A stretch of DNA of 55,611 bases from Leisingera sp. ANG-M1. GTDB lineage: Bacteria > Pseudomonadota > Alphaproteobacteria > Rhodobacterales > Rhodobacteraceae. The stretch covers positions 195,547 through 251,157 of the forward strand of contig NZ_JWLC01000025.1 of the NCBI RefSeq assembly GCF_000813745.1, given 5' to 3'. The notes under the pieces were generated by a model that was not told where the DNA came from, made no database searches, and was given only the letters and a program-made list of their open reading frames with translations. The translations under genes and the position numbers were made by a program. Each line of letters opens with the position of its first letter. Position 1 is the stretch's first letter. Below are positions 26,766-34,461 of the stretch, piece by piece.

Positions 26766-28037
26766 TCAATCGGGGCGCTTGGCTTCCAGCTCGACGGCAA
26801 CCTCGACCGCAAAGGCAAGCGAGCTTTCGTCCGGCAGGCTCTTGCCGACGCCGAAGTCCAGGCGGTTCACGGTCAGCGCTCCGGCCATTTTTGCGGTGCC
26901 GCCGTCAAGGTCCAGAGTGAAGGGCAGGGTGACAGGGACAGTTTCCCCTTTGATGGTCAATGTGCCCGCAGCCTGATACCCCTCTGCCAGTTTCTCGATG
27001 TCCGCCTTGAACACGGCGGTAGGGAAATTCGCACTGTCGAAGTAATCGGCCCCCATGGCCTGCCCAGCGACTGAGCCCAGCTCCAGCGAGGAAATGGCAA
27101 TGGTTACTTCCACATCCCCGGCAGGACCCGGCGCAGCGGGCTCTTCAAAGTTGATGACTGCAGTCCACTCGGCAAAGCTGCCTTGGATCACGCTGCCCAT
27201 CTGGGTGACCGAAATCGCCAGCGTGCCGGACTGCACGGCCCACGCTCCGGCCGCAGCGGGAACCGCGACAACGGGCGCCGCAGTGCCTGAAACATGCGTC
27301 TCGCCTTGATCCCGGGCCTCCGCCTGGCTGTTGTCATGGCCGCCAAAGACGCCCCACACTGCACCGCCGCCCAAGGCGCCCGCCCAGACCAGCAACGCCA
27401 GCGCCAGCGGCGCCAAGCTGTGGGACTGCGCAGGCGGCACTGGCAGGCTGCCGGTGCCAGGCAGCATCCGGCGAAGGGTCGAGTCGCGGTCGATCACATG
27501 GTGTTTCAGCGCGCCCGCTACATGCAGGCCAAGCGAAATTGCCAGGGTCCAGACCAGCACCCAATGCAGACCGCCAAAGACCGCGGCAACTGCTTCGGAT
27601 TTCGGCACAAACGGCAGGTCCTGCCCCAACGGCCACCAGATCGGCGCAAAACCGGACGTGGCCGCATGGTGGATCCAGCCGCTCAGCGGCACCGCAACCA
27701 GCGAACCATAGAGCAGCCAATGCACCATCTCCGCGGCCAGCGCTTCCGCTTTGCGGTCCGGATGCAGCAACCCCGGCTTGGGCTGGCTCAGCGCCCACAG
27801 AATGCGCAGGAGTGCTGTAAAGAAAACGGTGACGCCGATTGTCTTATGCAGCGAAAACAGCAGGGTGGCCCGCTCGATCACCGCCTGGCTGCCGTCAAAG
27901 CCAGGGCTCTGAATCTCATGCGCCAGCTCGTTGGCGAAATAGCCCAGCGGAAAGGCTGTAAAGATCAGCAGGGCGGTCAGCCAGTGAAAACTCTTGGCGA
28001 CGCTTCCGTAAGAAGAGAACGTATTGGCACGGGACAT
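26766..28037 (-). CDS. Cytochrome b561 - YceI fusion protein
   Basis: A 423-residue fusion. The N-terminal ~190 residues form a four-helix cytochrome b561: His ligands are visible in VAKSFHWLTALL, LLFSLHKTIGVTVFF, WIHHA and ISLGLHVAGALKHH. A fifth hydrophobic segment (LAPLALALLVWAGALGGGAV, about 212-231) links to a periplasmic YceI domain (about 265-423, from WAVQSGTLAISVTQMGS). The family transfers electrons from quinol or superoxide across the membrane. The YceI part could present or scavenge quinone, which is inference. It is divergent from fabD. Confidence 0.88.
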   Translation of the reverse strand: MSRANTFSSYGSVAKSFHWLTALLIFTAFPLGYFANELAHEIQSPGFDGSQAVIERATLLFSLHKTIGVTVFFTALLRILWALSQPKPGLLHPDRKAEALAAEMVHWLLYGSLVAVPLSGWIHHAATSGFAPIWWPLGQDLPFVPKSEAVAAVFGGLHWVLVWTLAISLGLHVAGALKHHVIDRDSTLRRMLPGTGSLPVPPAQSHSLAPLALALLVWAGALGGGAVWGVFGGHDNSQAEARDQGETHVSGTAAPVVAVPAAAGAWAVQSGTLAISVTQMGSVIQGSFAEWTAVINFEEPAAPGPAGDVEVTIAISSLELGSVAGQAMGADYFDSANFPTAVFKADIEKLAEGYQAAGTLTIKGETVPVTLPFTLDLDGGTAKMAGALTVNRLDFGVGKSLPDESSLAFAVEVAVELEAKRPD

Positions 28038-28214
28038 CGGCGCGCATTTCCTTGTCAGATTCCGGTTGTCCTAAACCTAGCGATGGCAGGCTGCGTTGCA
28101 ATCAAAGCCTCTGTCATCCGGCGCACAGGCTTGGTGCGCAAAGTGCAGCTTTGCTTGTACGCAGGGAAAAGGGCCGTTACATCAGGCAAAACGCTAAAAC
28201 AGACGAGGTCATCA

Positions 28215-29147
28215 ATGACGATCGCATTCGTGTTTCCCGGGCAGGGCGCCCAGACCATCGGCATGGGCAAGGCGCTGGCCGAGGCTTATCCGGCCGCCCA
28301 GGCCGTCTTTGACGAGGTGGACGACGCGCTGGGAGAGAAGCTGAGCCAGCTGATCTGGGAGGGCGAGATCGAAACCCTGACCCTGACCCAGAACGCCCAG
28401 CCTGCGCTGATGGCCACCTCGATGGCTGCCATGCGCGCGCTGGAGGCCGAAGGCGTCACAGTTGAAAAAGCCGCGTTCGTTGCGGGCCATTCGCTTGGCG
28501 AATATTCCGCGTTGGCTGCCGCCGGTGCGATTTCGGTTGCGGACACCGCGCGCCTGCTGCGCACCCGCGGCCTGGCGATGCAAAGCGCCGTGCCGGTGGG
28601 CGAGGGCGCGATGGCCGCAATTCTGGGCCTTGATCTGGACGCCGTGCGTGCGGTGGCGGAGGAAGCGGCACAGGGCGATGTCTGCCAGGCGGCAAATGAC
28701 AACGACCCGACCCAGGTCGTGGTTTCCGGCGCCAAGGCTGCGGTAGAGCGCGCGGCAGTGATCGCCAAGGAAAAAGGTGCCAAGCGTGCAGTGATGCTGC
28801 CGGTATCCGCCCCCTTCCACTGCGCCCTGATGCAGCCTGCGGCTGACGCTATGGCTGAAGCGCTGGCCGGCGTTGACATTAAGTCCCCCGCAGTCCCGCT
28901 GATCGCCAATGTCCGCGCTGACGAAGTCACCAGCCCGGACGAGATCCGCCAGTTGCTGGTCGAGCAGGTCACCGGCTCGGTGCGCTGGCGCGAAAGCGTG
29001 CAGGCGATGAGCGCCAAGGGCGTCACTGAATTCTGGGAGATCGGTGCAGGCAAGGCCCTGTCGGGCATGATCCGCAAGATCGACCGGGCTTTGACCTGCC
29101 GCCAGGTCGGCACTCCCGACGACGCCAAAGCCGCTGCAGAGGCCTAA
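28215..29147 (+). CDS. fabD: Malonyl-CoA:ACP transacylase
   Basis: A 310-residue FabD that loads malonate onto acyl carrier protein for fatty acid elongation. It opens MTIAFVFPGQGAQTIGMG. The nucleophile is S93 in AGHSLGEYSAL, and the catalytic His lies in SAPFHCALMQPAAD. The start at 28215 fits the family N-terminus; the longer frame upstream is shadow. It is first in the fabD-fabG-acpP set, 59 bp before fabG. Confidence 0.98.
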   Translation: MTIAFVFPGQGAQTIGMGKALAEAYPAAQAVFDEVDDALGEKLSQLIWEGEIETLTLTQNAQPALMATSMAAMRALEAEGVTVEKAAFVAGHSLGEYSALAAAGAISVADTARLLRTRGLAMQSAVPVGEGAMAAILGLDLDAVRAVAEEAAQGDVCQAANDNDPTQVVVSGAKAAVERAAVIAKEKGAKRAVMLPVSAPFHCALMQPAADAMAEALAGVDIKSPAVPLIANVRADEVTSPDEIRQLLVEQVTGSVRWRESVQAMSAKGVTEFWEIGAGKALSGMIRKIDRALTCRQVGTPDDAKAAAEA

Positions 29148-29156
29148 TCCGATTTT

Positions 29157-29183
29157 CCCGGCGCTGCTTCGGGCTGCGCCGGG
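29157..29183 (+). other. Hairpin between fabD and fabG
   Basis: A perfect 8-bp stem CCCGGCGC/GCGCCGGG (29157-29164, 29176-29183) with an 11-base loop and no T-run. It may influence mRNA stability between the two genes; termination is unlikely. Confidence 0.5.
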
Positions 29184-29206
29184 GTTCAGACTTAAAGGAC
29201 AAGAAC

Positions 29207-29944
29207 ATGTTTGATTTGACTGGCAAGAATGCACTGGTGACCGGTGCGTCCGGCGGCATCGGCGGCGAGATCGCCCGTGCCCTGCACGCCGCAGGTGCCA
29301 CCGTTGCCCTGTCCGGCACCCGCGAAGAGCCGCTGAAGGCGCTGGCTGCAGAACTTGGTGAGCGTGCCCATGTGGTGACTTGCAACCTGTCCGATGCGGA
29401 GTCGGTTGAGGCGCTGCCGAAACAGGCGGCTGAGGCCATGGGCTCGGTCGACATCCTGGTGAACAACGCAGGCATCACCCGCGACAACCTGTTCATGCGC
29501 ATGAAGGACGAGGAATGGCAGTCTGTGCTGGACGTGAACCTCACCTCTACCATGCGGCTGTGCCGCGGCGTGCTGCGCGGGATGATGAAGGCCCGCTGGG
29601 GCCGCATCATCAACATCTCGTCTGTGGTCGGCGCCACCGGCAACCCGGGCCAGGGCAACTATGCGGCCTCCAAGGCCGGTATGGTCGGCATGTCCAAGTC
29701 GCTGGCCTATGAGGTCGCCAACCGCGGCATTACCGTGAACGCAGTTGCACCGGGTTTCATCGCCACCGCGATGACCGATAAGCTGAACGACACTCAGAAA
29801 GACGCGATCCTGACCCAGATCCCCGCGGGCCGTATGGGGGATTCGAAAGAAATCGCATCAGCGGTTCTTTACTTGGCCAGCCAGGAAGCCGGCTATGTCA
29901 CCGGCACCACCCTGCATGTGAATGGCGGCATGGCAATGATCTAA
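29207..29944 (+). CDS. fabG: 3-oxoacyl-[ACP] reductase
   Basis: A 245-residue short-chain dehydrogenase that reduces 3-oxoacyl-ACP with NADPH. The nucleotide motif is VTGASGGIGGEIA, the NNAG motif is present, and the catalytic residues are S139, Y152 and K156 (YAASK). It ends TTLHVNGGMAMI, typical of FabG. AAAGGACAAGAAC precedes the ATG. A strong terminator follows, so acpP is likely to have its own promoter. Confidence 0.97.
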   Translation: MFDLTGKNALVTGASGGIGGEIARALHAAGATVALSGTREEPLKALAAELGERAHVVTCNLSDAESVEALPKQAAEAMGSVDILVNNAGITRDNLFMRMKDEEWQSVLDVNLTSTMRLCRGVLRGMMKARWGRIINISSVVGATGNPGQGNYAASKAGMVGMSKSLAYEVANRGITVNAVAPGFIATAMTDKLNDTQKDAILTQIPAGRMGDSKEIASAVLYLASQEAGYVTGTTLHVNGGMAMI

Positions 29945-29969
29945 GATCAGATCCGCTCTGTTGTTTTGG

Positions 29970-29999
29970 AAGCCCTGCAGCTGAATGCAGGGCTTTTTT
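29970..29999 (+). terminator. Rho-independent terminator of fabDG
   Basis: AAGCCCTGCA (29970-29979) pairs perfectly with TGCAGGGCTT (29986-29995), followed by further T residues. Confidence 0.92.
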
Positions 30000-30361
30000 C
30001 GTCGCCGTGCTTGGGCAAAGGCCGCTGCCCGCAGTCAGTTTTCGCCGCCAAGCGGTTGAAAAACGGCGAAATTGCGAAAAATTTCCCGTGTCGCCCTTGC
30101 AAGGACTTGATTGCGGGGCCATCTGCACGCTTCATAGCGGCCAGACGCGGGCTGCTGCGGCGCAAGTGACCAAGCGAAATCGTTTGCCTTGGCCGCGGTC
30201 TATGTTATAGGCGGCCCATATTCGCGCTGGCATTTCCTAACGGAAACGCCGCACTGTCCCCGCCCGGCGGGGATCACACCGCCCGCTCCGGGCAAAAACC
30301 ACGCCGCCCGCAGGGGCAAGGGCAGAACCGGGCAGAGTGCCCTGAAAGACGAGGAAGAGAC
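30000..30361 (+). promoter_or_regulatory. acpP upstream region
   Basis: About 360 bp with no gene. TTTGCC (about 30183) and TATGTTATAG (about 30201-30210) look like promoter elements but with a short spacer. The long leader has several GC-rich pairs (CCCCGCCCGGCGGGG at about 30257) and ends in GAGGAAGAGAC before the acpP ATG. Confidence 0.4.
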
Positions 30362-30595
30362 ATGAGCGACGTCGCAGATCGCGTTAAGAAGATCGTTGTT
30401 GAGCACCTGGGTGTTGAAGAAGACAAAGTCACCGAAAACGCCTCCTTCATCGACGACCTGGGCGCAGACAGCCTGGACACCGTTGAGCTGGTGATGGCGT
30501 TTGAAGAAGAGTTCGGCATCGAAATCCCGGACGACGCAGCCGAAACCATCCAGACCTTCGGCGACGCGGTCAAGTTCATCTCCGAAGCGTCCTAA
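30362..30595 (+). CDS. acpP: Acyl carrier protein
   Basis: A 77-residue acidic ACP. The 4'-phosphopantetheine site is S37 in the invariant [19 protein letters not shown]. It carries acyl chains for the Fab enzymes encoded around it. It is separated from fabF by about 2.6 kb holding a HisA-like gene, a PilZ gene and a structured non-coding region, whereas acpP and fabF are adjacent in many genomes. Confidence 0.99.
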   Translation: MSDVADRVKKIVVEHLGVEEDKVTENASFIDDLGADSLDTVELVMAFEEEFGIEIPDDAAETIQTFGDAVKFISEAS

Positions 30596-30622
30596 GCCAC
30601 GCTTCCGGGGAACCGGATCGAG

Positions 30623-30661
30623 CGGCGTCTTCCCAGCGGGGAAGGCGCCGCTTTCTGTTTG
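30623..30661 (+). terminator. Terminator of acpP
   Basis: AGCGGCG-T-CTTCCC (30623-30636) pairs with GGGAAG-G-CGCCGCT (30641-30654, one T-G wobble), followed by TTCTGTTT. Confidence 0.8.
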
Positions 30662-30825
30662 GAGAATCTCTCTCTGCACTGCTCAGCCTGCCCGGTTTGC
30701 TATCGCTATCATAACCGCAGGTCAGGCGCCGCAATCCACGCGTAAATTCGCAGGATGCGCCGTATCGGATTGCCGCTTCTGTGCTAAGCTCTCCTCAAGA
30801 GGCAAAAACAGAGGAGATAGGCACT

Positions 30826-31569
30826 ATGATGATTTACCCCACAATGGAGATTCAGAACGGCCGCTGTGTAACCCTCGAAAAAGGCCGCCTGGACGAACCT
30901 CAGATCTGGCATGTGGATCCCGTCGAAACCGCCAAGGGCTTTGCTGCTTCCGGCGCGGAATGGATGCATCTGACTGATTTCAATGCAATTGAAGGCGACT
31001 ACAGCAATGAGGAGCTGATCTGCGACATCATTCGCGGCGCGGGGATTCCGGTGCAGCTGGGCGGCGGCATGCGCTCGCGCGAGCATATCGAGCATTGGAT
31101 TGACAAAGGCGCAGGCCGCATCGTGATCGGGACCCTGGCGGCACGCGATCCGCATCTGGTCCAGGATCTGGCCAAGCATCACCCGGATCAGATTGTGCTG
31201 GCTGTGGATGTCTACCAGGGTCAGGTCATGACCGATGGCTGGCGCCAGGCAGGGGCGATCTCTCCGCAGGATTTCATTGCGGCGTTTGATACCGCGCCTT
31301 TGGCAGGAATAATCGTCACCGACATTGATAGCGACATGTCGGATCTGGAGGCCCAGCTAGGTCTGATCTCCGGCCTTGCTGAAAAGTCCCGCACGCCAGT
31401 GATTGCCAGCGGTGTGGTCCGCAGTTCGGACGATATCTCGCGGCTGAAGTATGTTTACAACATTTCCGGTGCCATGGTGGGCAGGGCATTGTTCCGCAAA
31501 TCGCTGACTGTGGAAGAGGCCCTGGACGTCGCCCGGCCGGAACCCGAGCCTGTCGCTGAGTTTCAGTAA
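30826..31569 (+). CDS. HisA/HisF-type TIM-barrel paralogue with altered active site
   Basis: A 247-residue HisA-like barrel. The phosphate-binding loops are kept (PVQLGGGMRSREHI, GRIVIGTLAARDP, VIASGVVRSSDDI, MVGRALFRKSLTVEEAL). The HisA general base region PAIDLKDG becomes PTMEIQNG (Asp to Glu at residue 8), and the TDI-SRDG loop becomes TDIDSDMSD. The second catalytic Asp is kept in LAVDVYQGQVMTDGW. The gene is not in a histidine operon. It may be a second-line ProFAR isomerase or a different sugar-phosphate isomerase. GAGGAG lies 10 bases before the ATG. Confidence 0.75.
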   Translation: MMIYPTMEIQNGRCVTLEKGRLDEPQIWHVDPVETAKGFAASGAEWMHLTDFNAIEGDYSNEELICDIIRGAGIPVQLGGGMRSREHIEHWIDKGAGRIVIGTLAARDPHLVQDLAKHHPDQIVLAVDVYQGQVMTDGWRQAGAISPQDFIAAFDTAPLAGIIVTDIDSDMSDLEAQLGLISGLAEKSRTPVIASGVVRSSDDISRLKYVYNISGAMVGRALFRKSLTVEEALDVARPEPEPVAEFQ

Positions 31570-31686
31570 TCCTCCGGCTGCGGCAGGCCTGTAAGCGGCA
31601 GCCAAGGACGCTTTGGAGAACACCTGGGGCCGTTCTGTTCCGGCAGGGCGGCCCCGATCAGGGACTCGGATTTGCGGCGCGGGCGG

Positions 31687-32574
31687 CTAGACACCGAGGC
31701 CAGGAGGAACACGGGCTGTAGACTGCCGGGTTTCATCGTCTTCCATCGGAAACGCTTCCAGCAGGCGGTGCAGCTGCAGGAAATTGAAGTCCTTTGAAAA
31801 ACTGACTCCAAAATAATCAGCGGTTTGCCACCTTACTTGCGCCGGTACTGTGTAGCCGCCAAAACTGAGCGTCACGCGGCCTGAGACCTCGCAGTGGACG
31901 TCCGGACGAACCTTTGCACCCGCCCGGCTGAGATCAACCAGCTGGGCCTGGACAGTCTTGGGGCCTGCTTGAAACGTGCAAGGCACTGCACAAGGGTAGC
32001 GTTTGGTGCGGCGGATCCTGCGGATGCCGATACGGTCCAGAAAATACAGGATGCTGCCGCCCAGAACCAGAAATGAGATCCAGGCGATCGCAGCATTGAT
32101 CATTTGCTGGCGCTGGCGGGCATCATCAGCGGCTACGGCGACCAATTTGCTGCCGTTTCCGGTTTCCTTGACCCGGTCGCAGGGCAAGGCTTCGACCTGA
32201 ATGCCGAATTCCTGAGCTAAATCATGAACCCCCATGTGGCGGGCGCTTTCCATGGCAGCGGTGCGGCCCTGGCTGGATAAGATTTGCAGCAGGGCTTTTT
32301 GCTGCTGCAGCAATTGAAGTGTCCCGGCTTCCACTGACTGAATCCCCACGGCCCGCATGCGCTGGCGCAGCGGCTGCGGCTGATGACTGCGGAGCCAGCT
32401 TTGCAGCTGCTGCACATGGTACGCGCCTTGGCCGGTGCTAAGGTAGGTGAGAAACCCCTTTGAGGCACGGTGCAGATTCGACAGATCCTGATGAACGGCG
32501 CAACTGGCGCTGACGGGCCCGGAAAACAGGCCCGCAGCCATCAGGAAAGCAGATATAGCAAGCCATTGACGCAT
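31687..32574 (-). CDS. Membrane-anchored PilZ-domain (c-di-GMP receptor-like) protein
   Basis: A 295-residue protein. A signal peptide (about 1-23, ending GPVSA) and a periplasmic helical region rich in Gln (about 25-155) come first. A transmembrane helix (IAWISFLVLGGSILYFL, about 165-181) follows, then a cytoplasmic PilZ domain. The c-di-GMP binding motifs are both intact: RRTKR (R-x-x-x-R) and DLSRAG (D-x-S-x-x-G). The layout suggests that c-di-GMP binding inside is linked to a periplasmic output or sensor. No motility or secretion genes are adjacent; it is convergent with the HisA-like gene. Confidence 0.8.
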   Translation of the reverse strand: MRQWLAISAFLMAAGLFSGPVSASCAVHQDLSNLHRASKGFLTYLSTGQGAYHVQQLQSWLRSHQPQPLRQRMRAVGIQSVEAGTLQLLQQQKALLQILSSQGRTAAMESARHMGVHDLAQEFGIQVEALPCDRVKETGNGSKLVAVAADDARQRQQMINAAIAWISFLVLGGSILYFLDRIGIRRIRRTKRYPCAVPCTFQAGPKTVQAQLVDLSRAGAKVRPDVHCEVSGRVTLSFGGYTVPAQVRWQTADYFGVSFSKDFNFLQLHRLLEAFPMEDDETRQSTARVPPGLGV

Positions 32575-32716
32575 GGCGGGGGTCTTCCTTCATTCCTTCC
32601 AGGCTGAACGCTACCTCAAAGAAGCGAATTTGCGGTTAACGCGGTCAGCCCGGCAGAGTCCGCCACGCGGTTCTCCCGCCAGCTTCGCCTGTTCCTTGGC
32701 AGGAACAAGCAAGGCT

Positions 32717-32780
32717 GTTGGGCCCGGCGCCGCCCGCCGGGCGGCGCGCACCGCGCCTTAGGCGCGGTGCCATGCCCAAC
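32717..32780 (+). repeat. Cloverleaf-like palindromic repeat, copy B
   Basis: An outer stem GTTGGGC (32717-32723) / GCCCAAC (32774-32780) encloses two perfect hairpins: GCGCCGCCC/GGGCGGCGC (32727-32735, 32739-32747) and GCACCGCGCC/GGCGCGGTGC (32748-32757, 32761-32770). Together they make a three-way junction. The TTGGGCC-N-GGC lead is shared with copies A and C. Confidence 0.7.
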
Positions 32781-32940
32781 GCGGCCAGTCTGATCAGCTT
32801 GCTGATCTGACGCGGGGGCGGGAGCTTCCGGCTTGGCGGTCAATTGTAACTGCGGCGCTGCAAGCCGATGGGCTGCTGCAGCCGCGGTCTCTGTTCGTTG
32901 CCAGTGACACGTTGAGATTTGAATCGGTGCGTGGGAGAGG

Positions 32941-33037
32941 GAAAAAAGCGGGCTGGAGCAAAATGGCCCAGAACTCCAACCCGCGTTGGCATTCCAAGAG
33001 GACGGATGCCGAGTTTATTTAATCGGAATACTGTCAA
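32941..33037 (-). ncRNA. Candidate small RNA upstream of fabF
   Basis: Read on the minus strand, a TTGACA box (33037-33032) is followed by an AT-rich stretch with possible -10 sequences (TAAATAAACT). About 40 bases later comes a strong terminator: GCGGGTTGGAG pairs with CTCCAGCCCGC (one T-G wobble), followed by TTTTTT (32947-32942). No ORF fits between promoter and terminator. The predicted transcript is about 60-75 nt. The -10 spacing is poor, so the promoter is uncertain while the terminator is clear. Confidence 0.45.
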
Positions 33038-33066
33038 CCTAGAAGCGATTAGTTAATCGAGTATTC
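33026..33066. promoter_or_regulatory. Nested operator-like palindromes upstream of fabF
   Basis: CGATTA-GT-TAATCG (33046-33059) is a perfect palindrome. GAATACT (33026-33032) and AGTATTC (33060-33066) flank it as an outer inverted repeat. A third TTTAATCG lies at 33018-33025. The minus-strand TTGACA box falls inside the block. This block and the palindrome at 3388-3411 are the clearest regulator-site signatures outside the GTA promoter. Confidence 0.5.
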
Positions 33067-33195
33067 TTGTTCAGAAAAAAAACCGCAAAAAACCGCTCAG
33101 CACGGGGGGAATTCCCTGTTCCGCCCGCTCTTGCGCAAGCTGGTCATTCCAAGCTATTTGAACGGACGGATTGCCGAGGCAAAGGAGAGCAAGGA

Positions 33196-34461
33196 ATGCG
33201 TCGAGTAGTTGTCACCGGACTGGGCCTGGTCACCCCGCTGGCCAGCGGTGTTGAAGAAACCTGGTCGCGGCTGCTGGACGGCCAGTCGGGCGCTGGACCG
33301 ATCACGCTGTTTGATGCTGAAGCCAGCGGCGTGACCACCACATATGCTTGCGAGGTCCCGCGCGGCGACGGCACCGAAGGGTCTTTCAACCCGGATGACT
33401 GGGTCATCAAGAAAGAGCAGAAGAAGATTGATGACTTCATTCTCTACGGTATCGCTGCCGCCGACATGGCCGTGCGCGACGCCGGCTGGACGCCGGAGGA
33501 CGAAGACAGCCGCCTGCGCACCGGTGTGATGATCGGATCGGGCATCGGCGGCCTCAGTTCCATCGCGGACACTGCCGTGATGATCAAGGAGAAGGGCCCC
33601 CGCCGGGTGTCGCCGTTCTTTATCCCCGGCGCGCTGATCAACCTGATCTCCGGCCAGGTCTCGATCCGCTTCGGCTTCAAAGGCCCGAACCACTCGGTTG
33701 TGACCGCCTGTTCCACCGGAGCACATGCCATTGGCGACGCGGCCCGGCTGATCAAGTCCGGCGATGCGGACGTGATGATTGCTGGCGGTGCGGAATCGGC
33801 AATCTGCGAAATCGGCATCGCGGGCTTCAATGCCTGCAAAGCGCTGTCGACCAAACGCGCGGACGATCCGAAAAAAGCCTCGCGCCCCTATGACGCCGAC
33901 CGTGACGGTTTTGTCATGGGCGAAGGCGCCGGCGTTGTGGTCCTGGAAGACTACGAACACGCCAAGGCCCGCGGCGCCAAAATCTATGCAGAGGTTCTGG
34001 GTTACGGCCTGTCGGGCGACGCCTACCACATCACCGCCCCGTCCGAGGATGGCGAGGGCGGCGAGCGTTCGATGAAGGCGGCGTTGAAAAACGCAGGGCT
34101 GGAGCCGTCGGCGATCGATTACATCAACGCCCATGGCACCTCGACCATGGCCGATACCATCGAACTGGGCGCTGTGGAGCGGCTGCTGGGCGATCACGCG
34201 GGCAATGTCACCATGTCCTCGACCAAATCCGCCACCGGCCACCTGCTGGGCGCAGCTGGCGCGATCGAGGCAATCTTCTCGATCCTTGCGATCCGCGATC
34301 AGGTTGCGCCGCCGACCATCAACTTGGACAATCCCGCCGTTGACACCGCCGTTGACTTGGCGCCGAATGCCAAGCGCGAGCGCAAGATCGAGGTGGCACT
34401 GTCCAATTCCTTCGGCTTTGGCGGCACCAACGCCTCGGTGATCTTCGGGAAAGCTGACTGA
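33196..34461 (+). CDS. fabF: 3-oxoacyl-[ACP] synthase II
   Basis: A 421-residue condensing enzyme that elongates acyl-ACP with malonyl-ACP. The catalytic triad is visible: C172 in SVVTACSTGAHAIG, His in INAHGTSTMADT and His in KSATGHLLGAAGAIEA. The C-terminal SFGFGGTNASVIF is also typical. The ATG at 33196 gives the standard MRRVVVTGLG start and has GGAGAGCAAGGA upstream; the frame back to 33067 is not needed. Its stop overlaps the mltG start (TGATG). Confidence 0.98.
   Translation: MRRVVVTGLGLVTPLASGVEETWSRLLDGQSGAGPITLFDAEASGVTTTYACEVPRGDGTEGSFNPDDWVIKKEQKKIDDFILYGIAAADMAVRDAGWTPEDEDSRLRTGVMIGSGIGGLSSIADTAVMIKEKGPRRVSPFFIPGALINLISGQVSIRFGFKGPNHSVVTACSTGAHAIGDAARLIKSGDADVMIAGGAESAICEIGIAGFNACKALSTKRADDPKKASRPYDADRDGFVMGEGAGVVVLEDYEHAKARGAKIYAEVLGYGLSGDAYHITAPSEDGEGGERSMKAALKNAGLEPSAIDYINAHGTSTMADTIELGAVERLLGDHAGNVTMSSTKSATGHLLGAAGAIEAIFSILAIRDQVAPPTINLDNPAVDTAVDLAPNAKRERKIEVALSNSFGFGGTNASVIFGKAD

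Noticed and set aside
32616-32843. 75-residue minus-strand ORF starting MTAKPEAPAPASDQQADQ
   Set aside because: Its reading frame runs through the cloverleaf repeat and shows no ribosome-binding site; it is better explained by the repeat.
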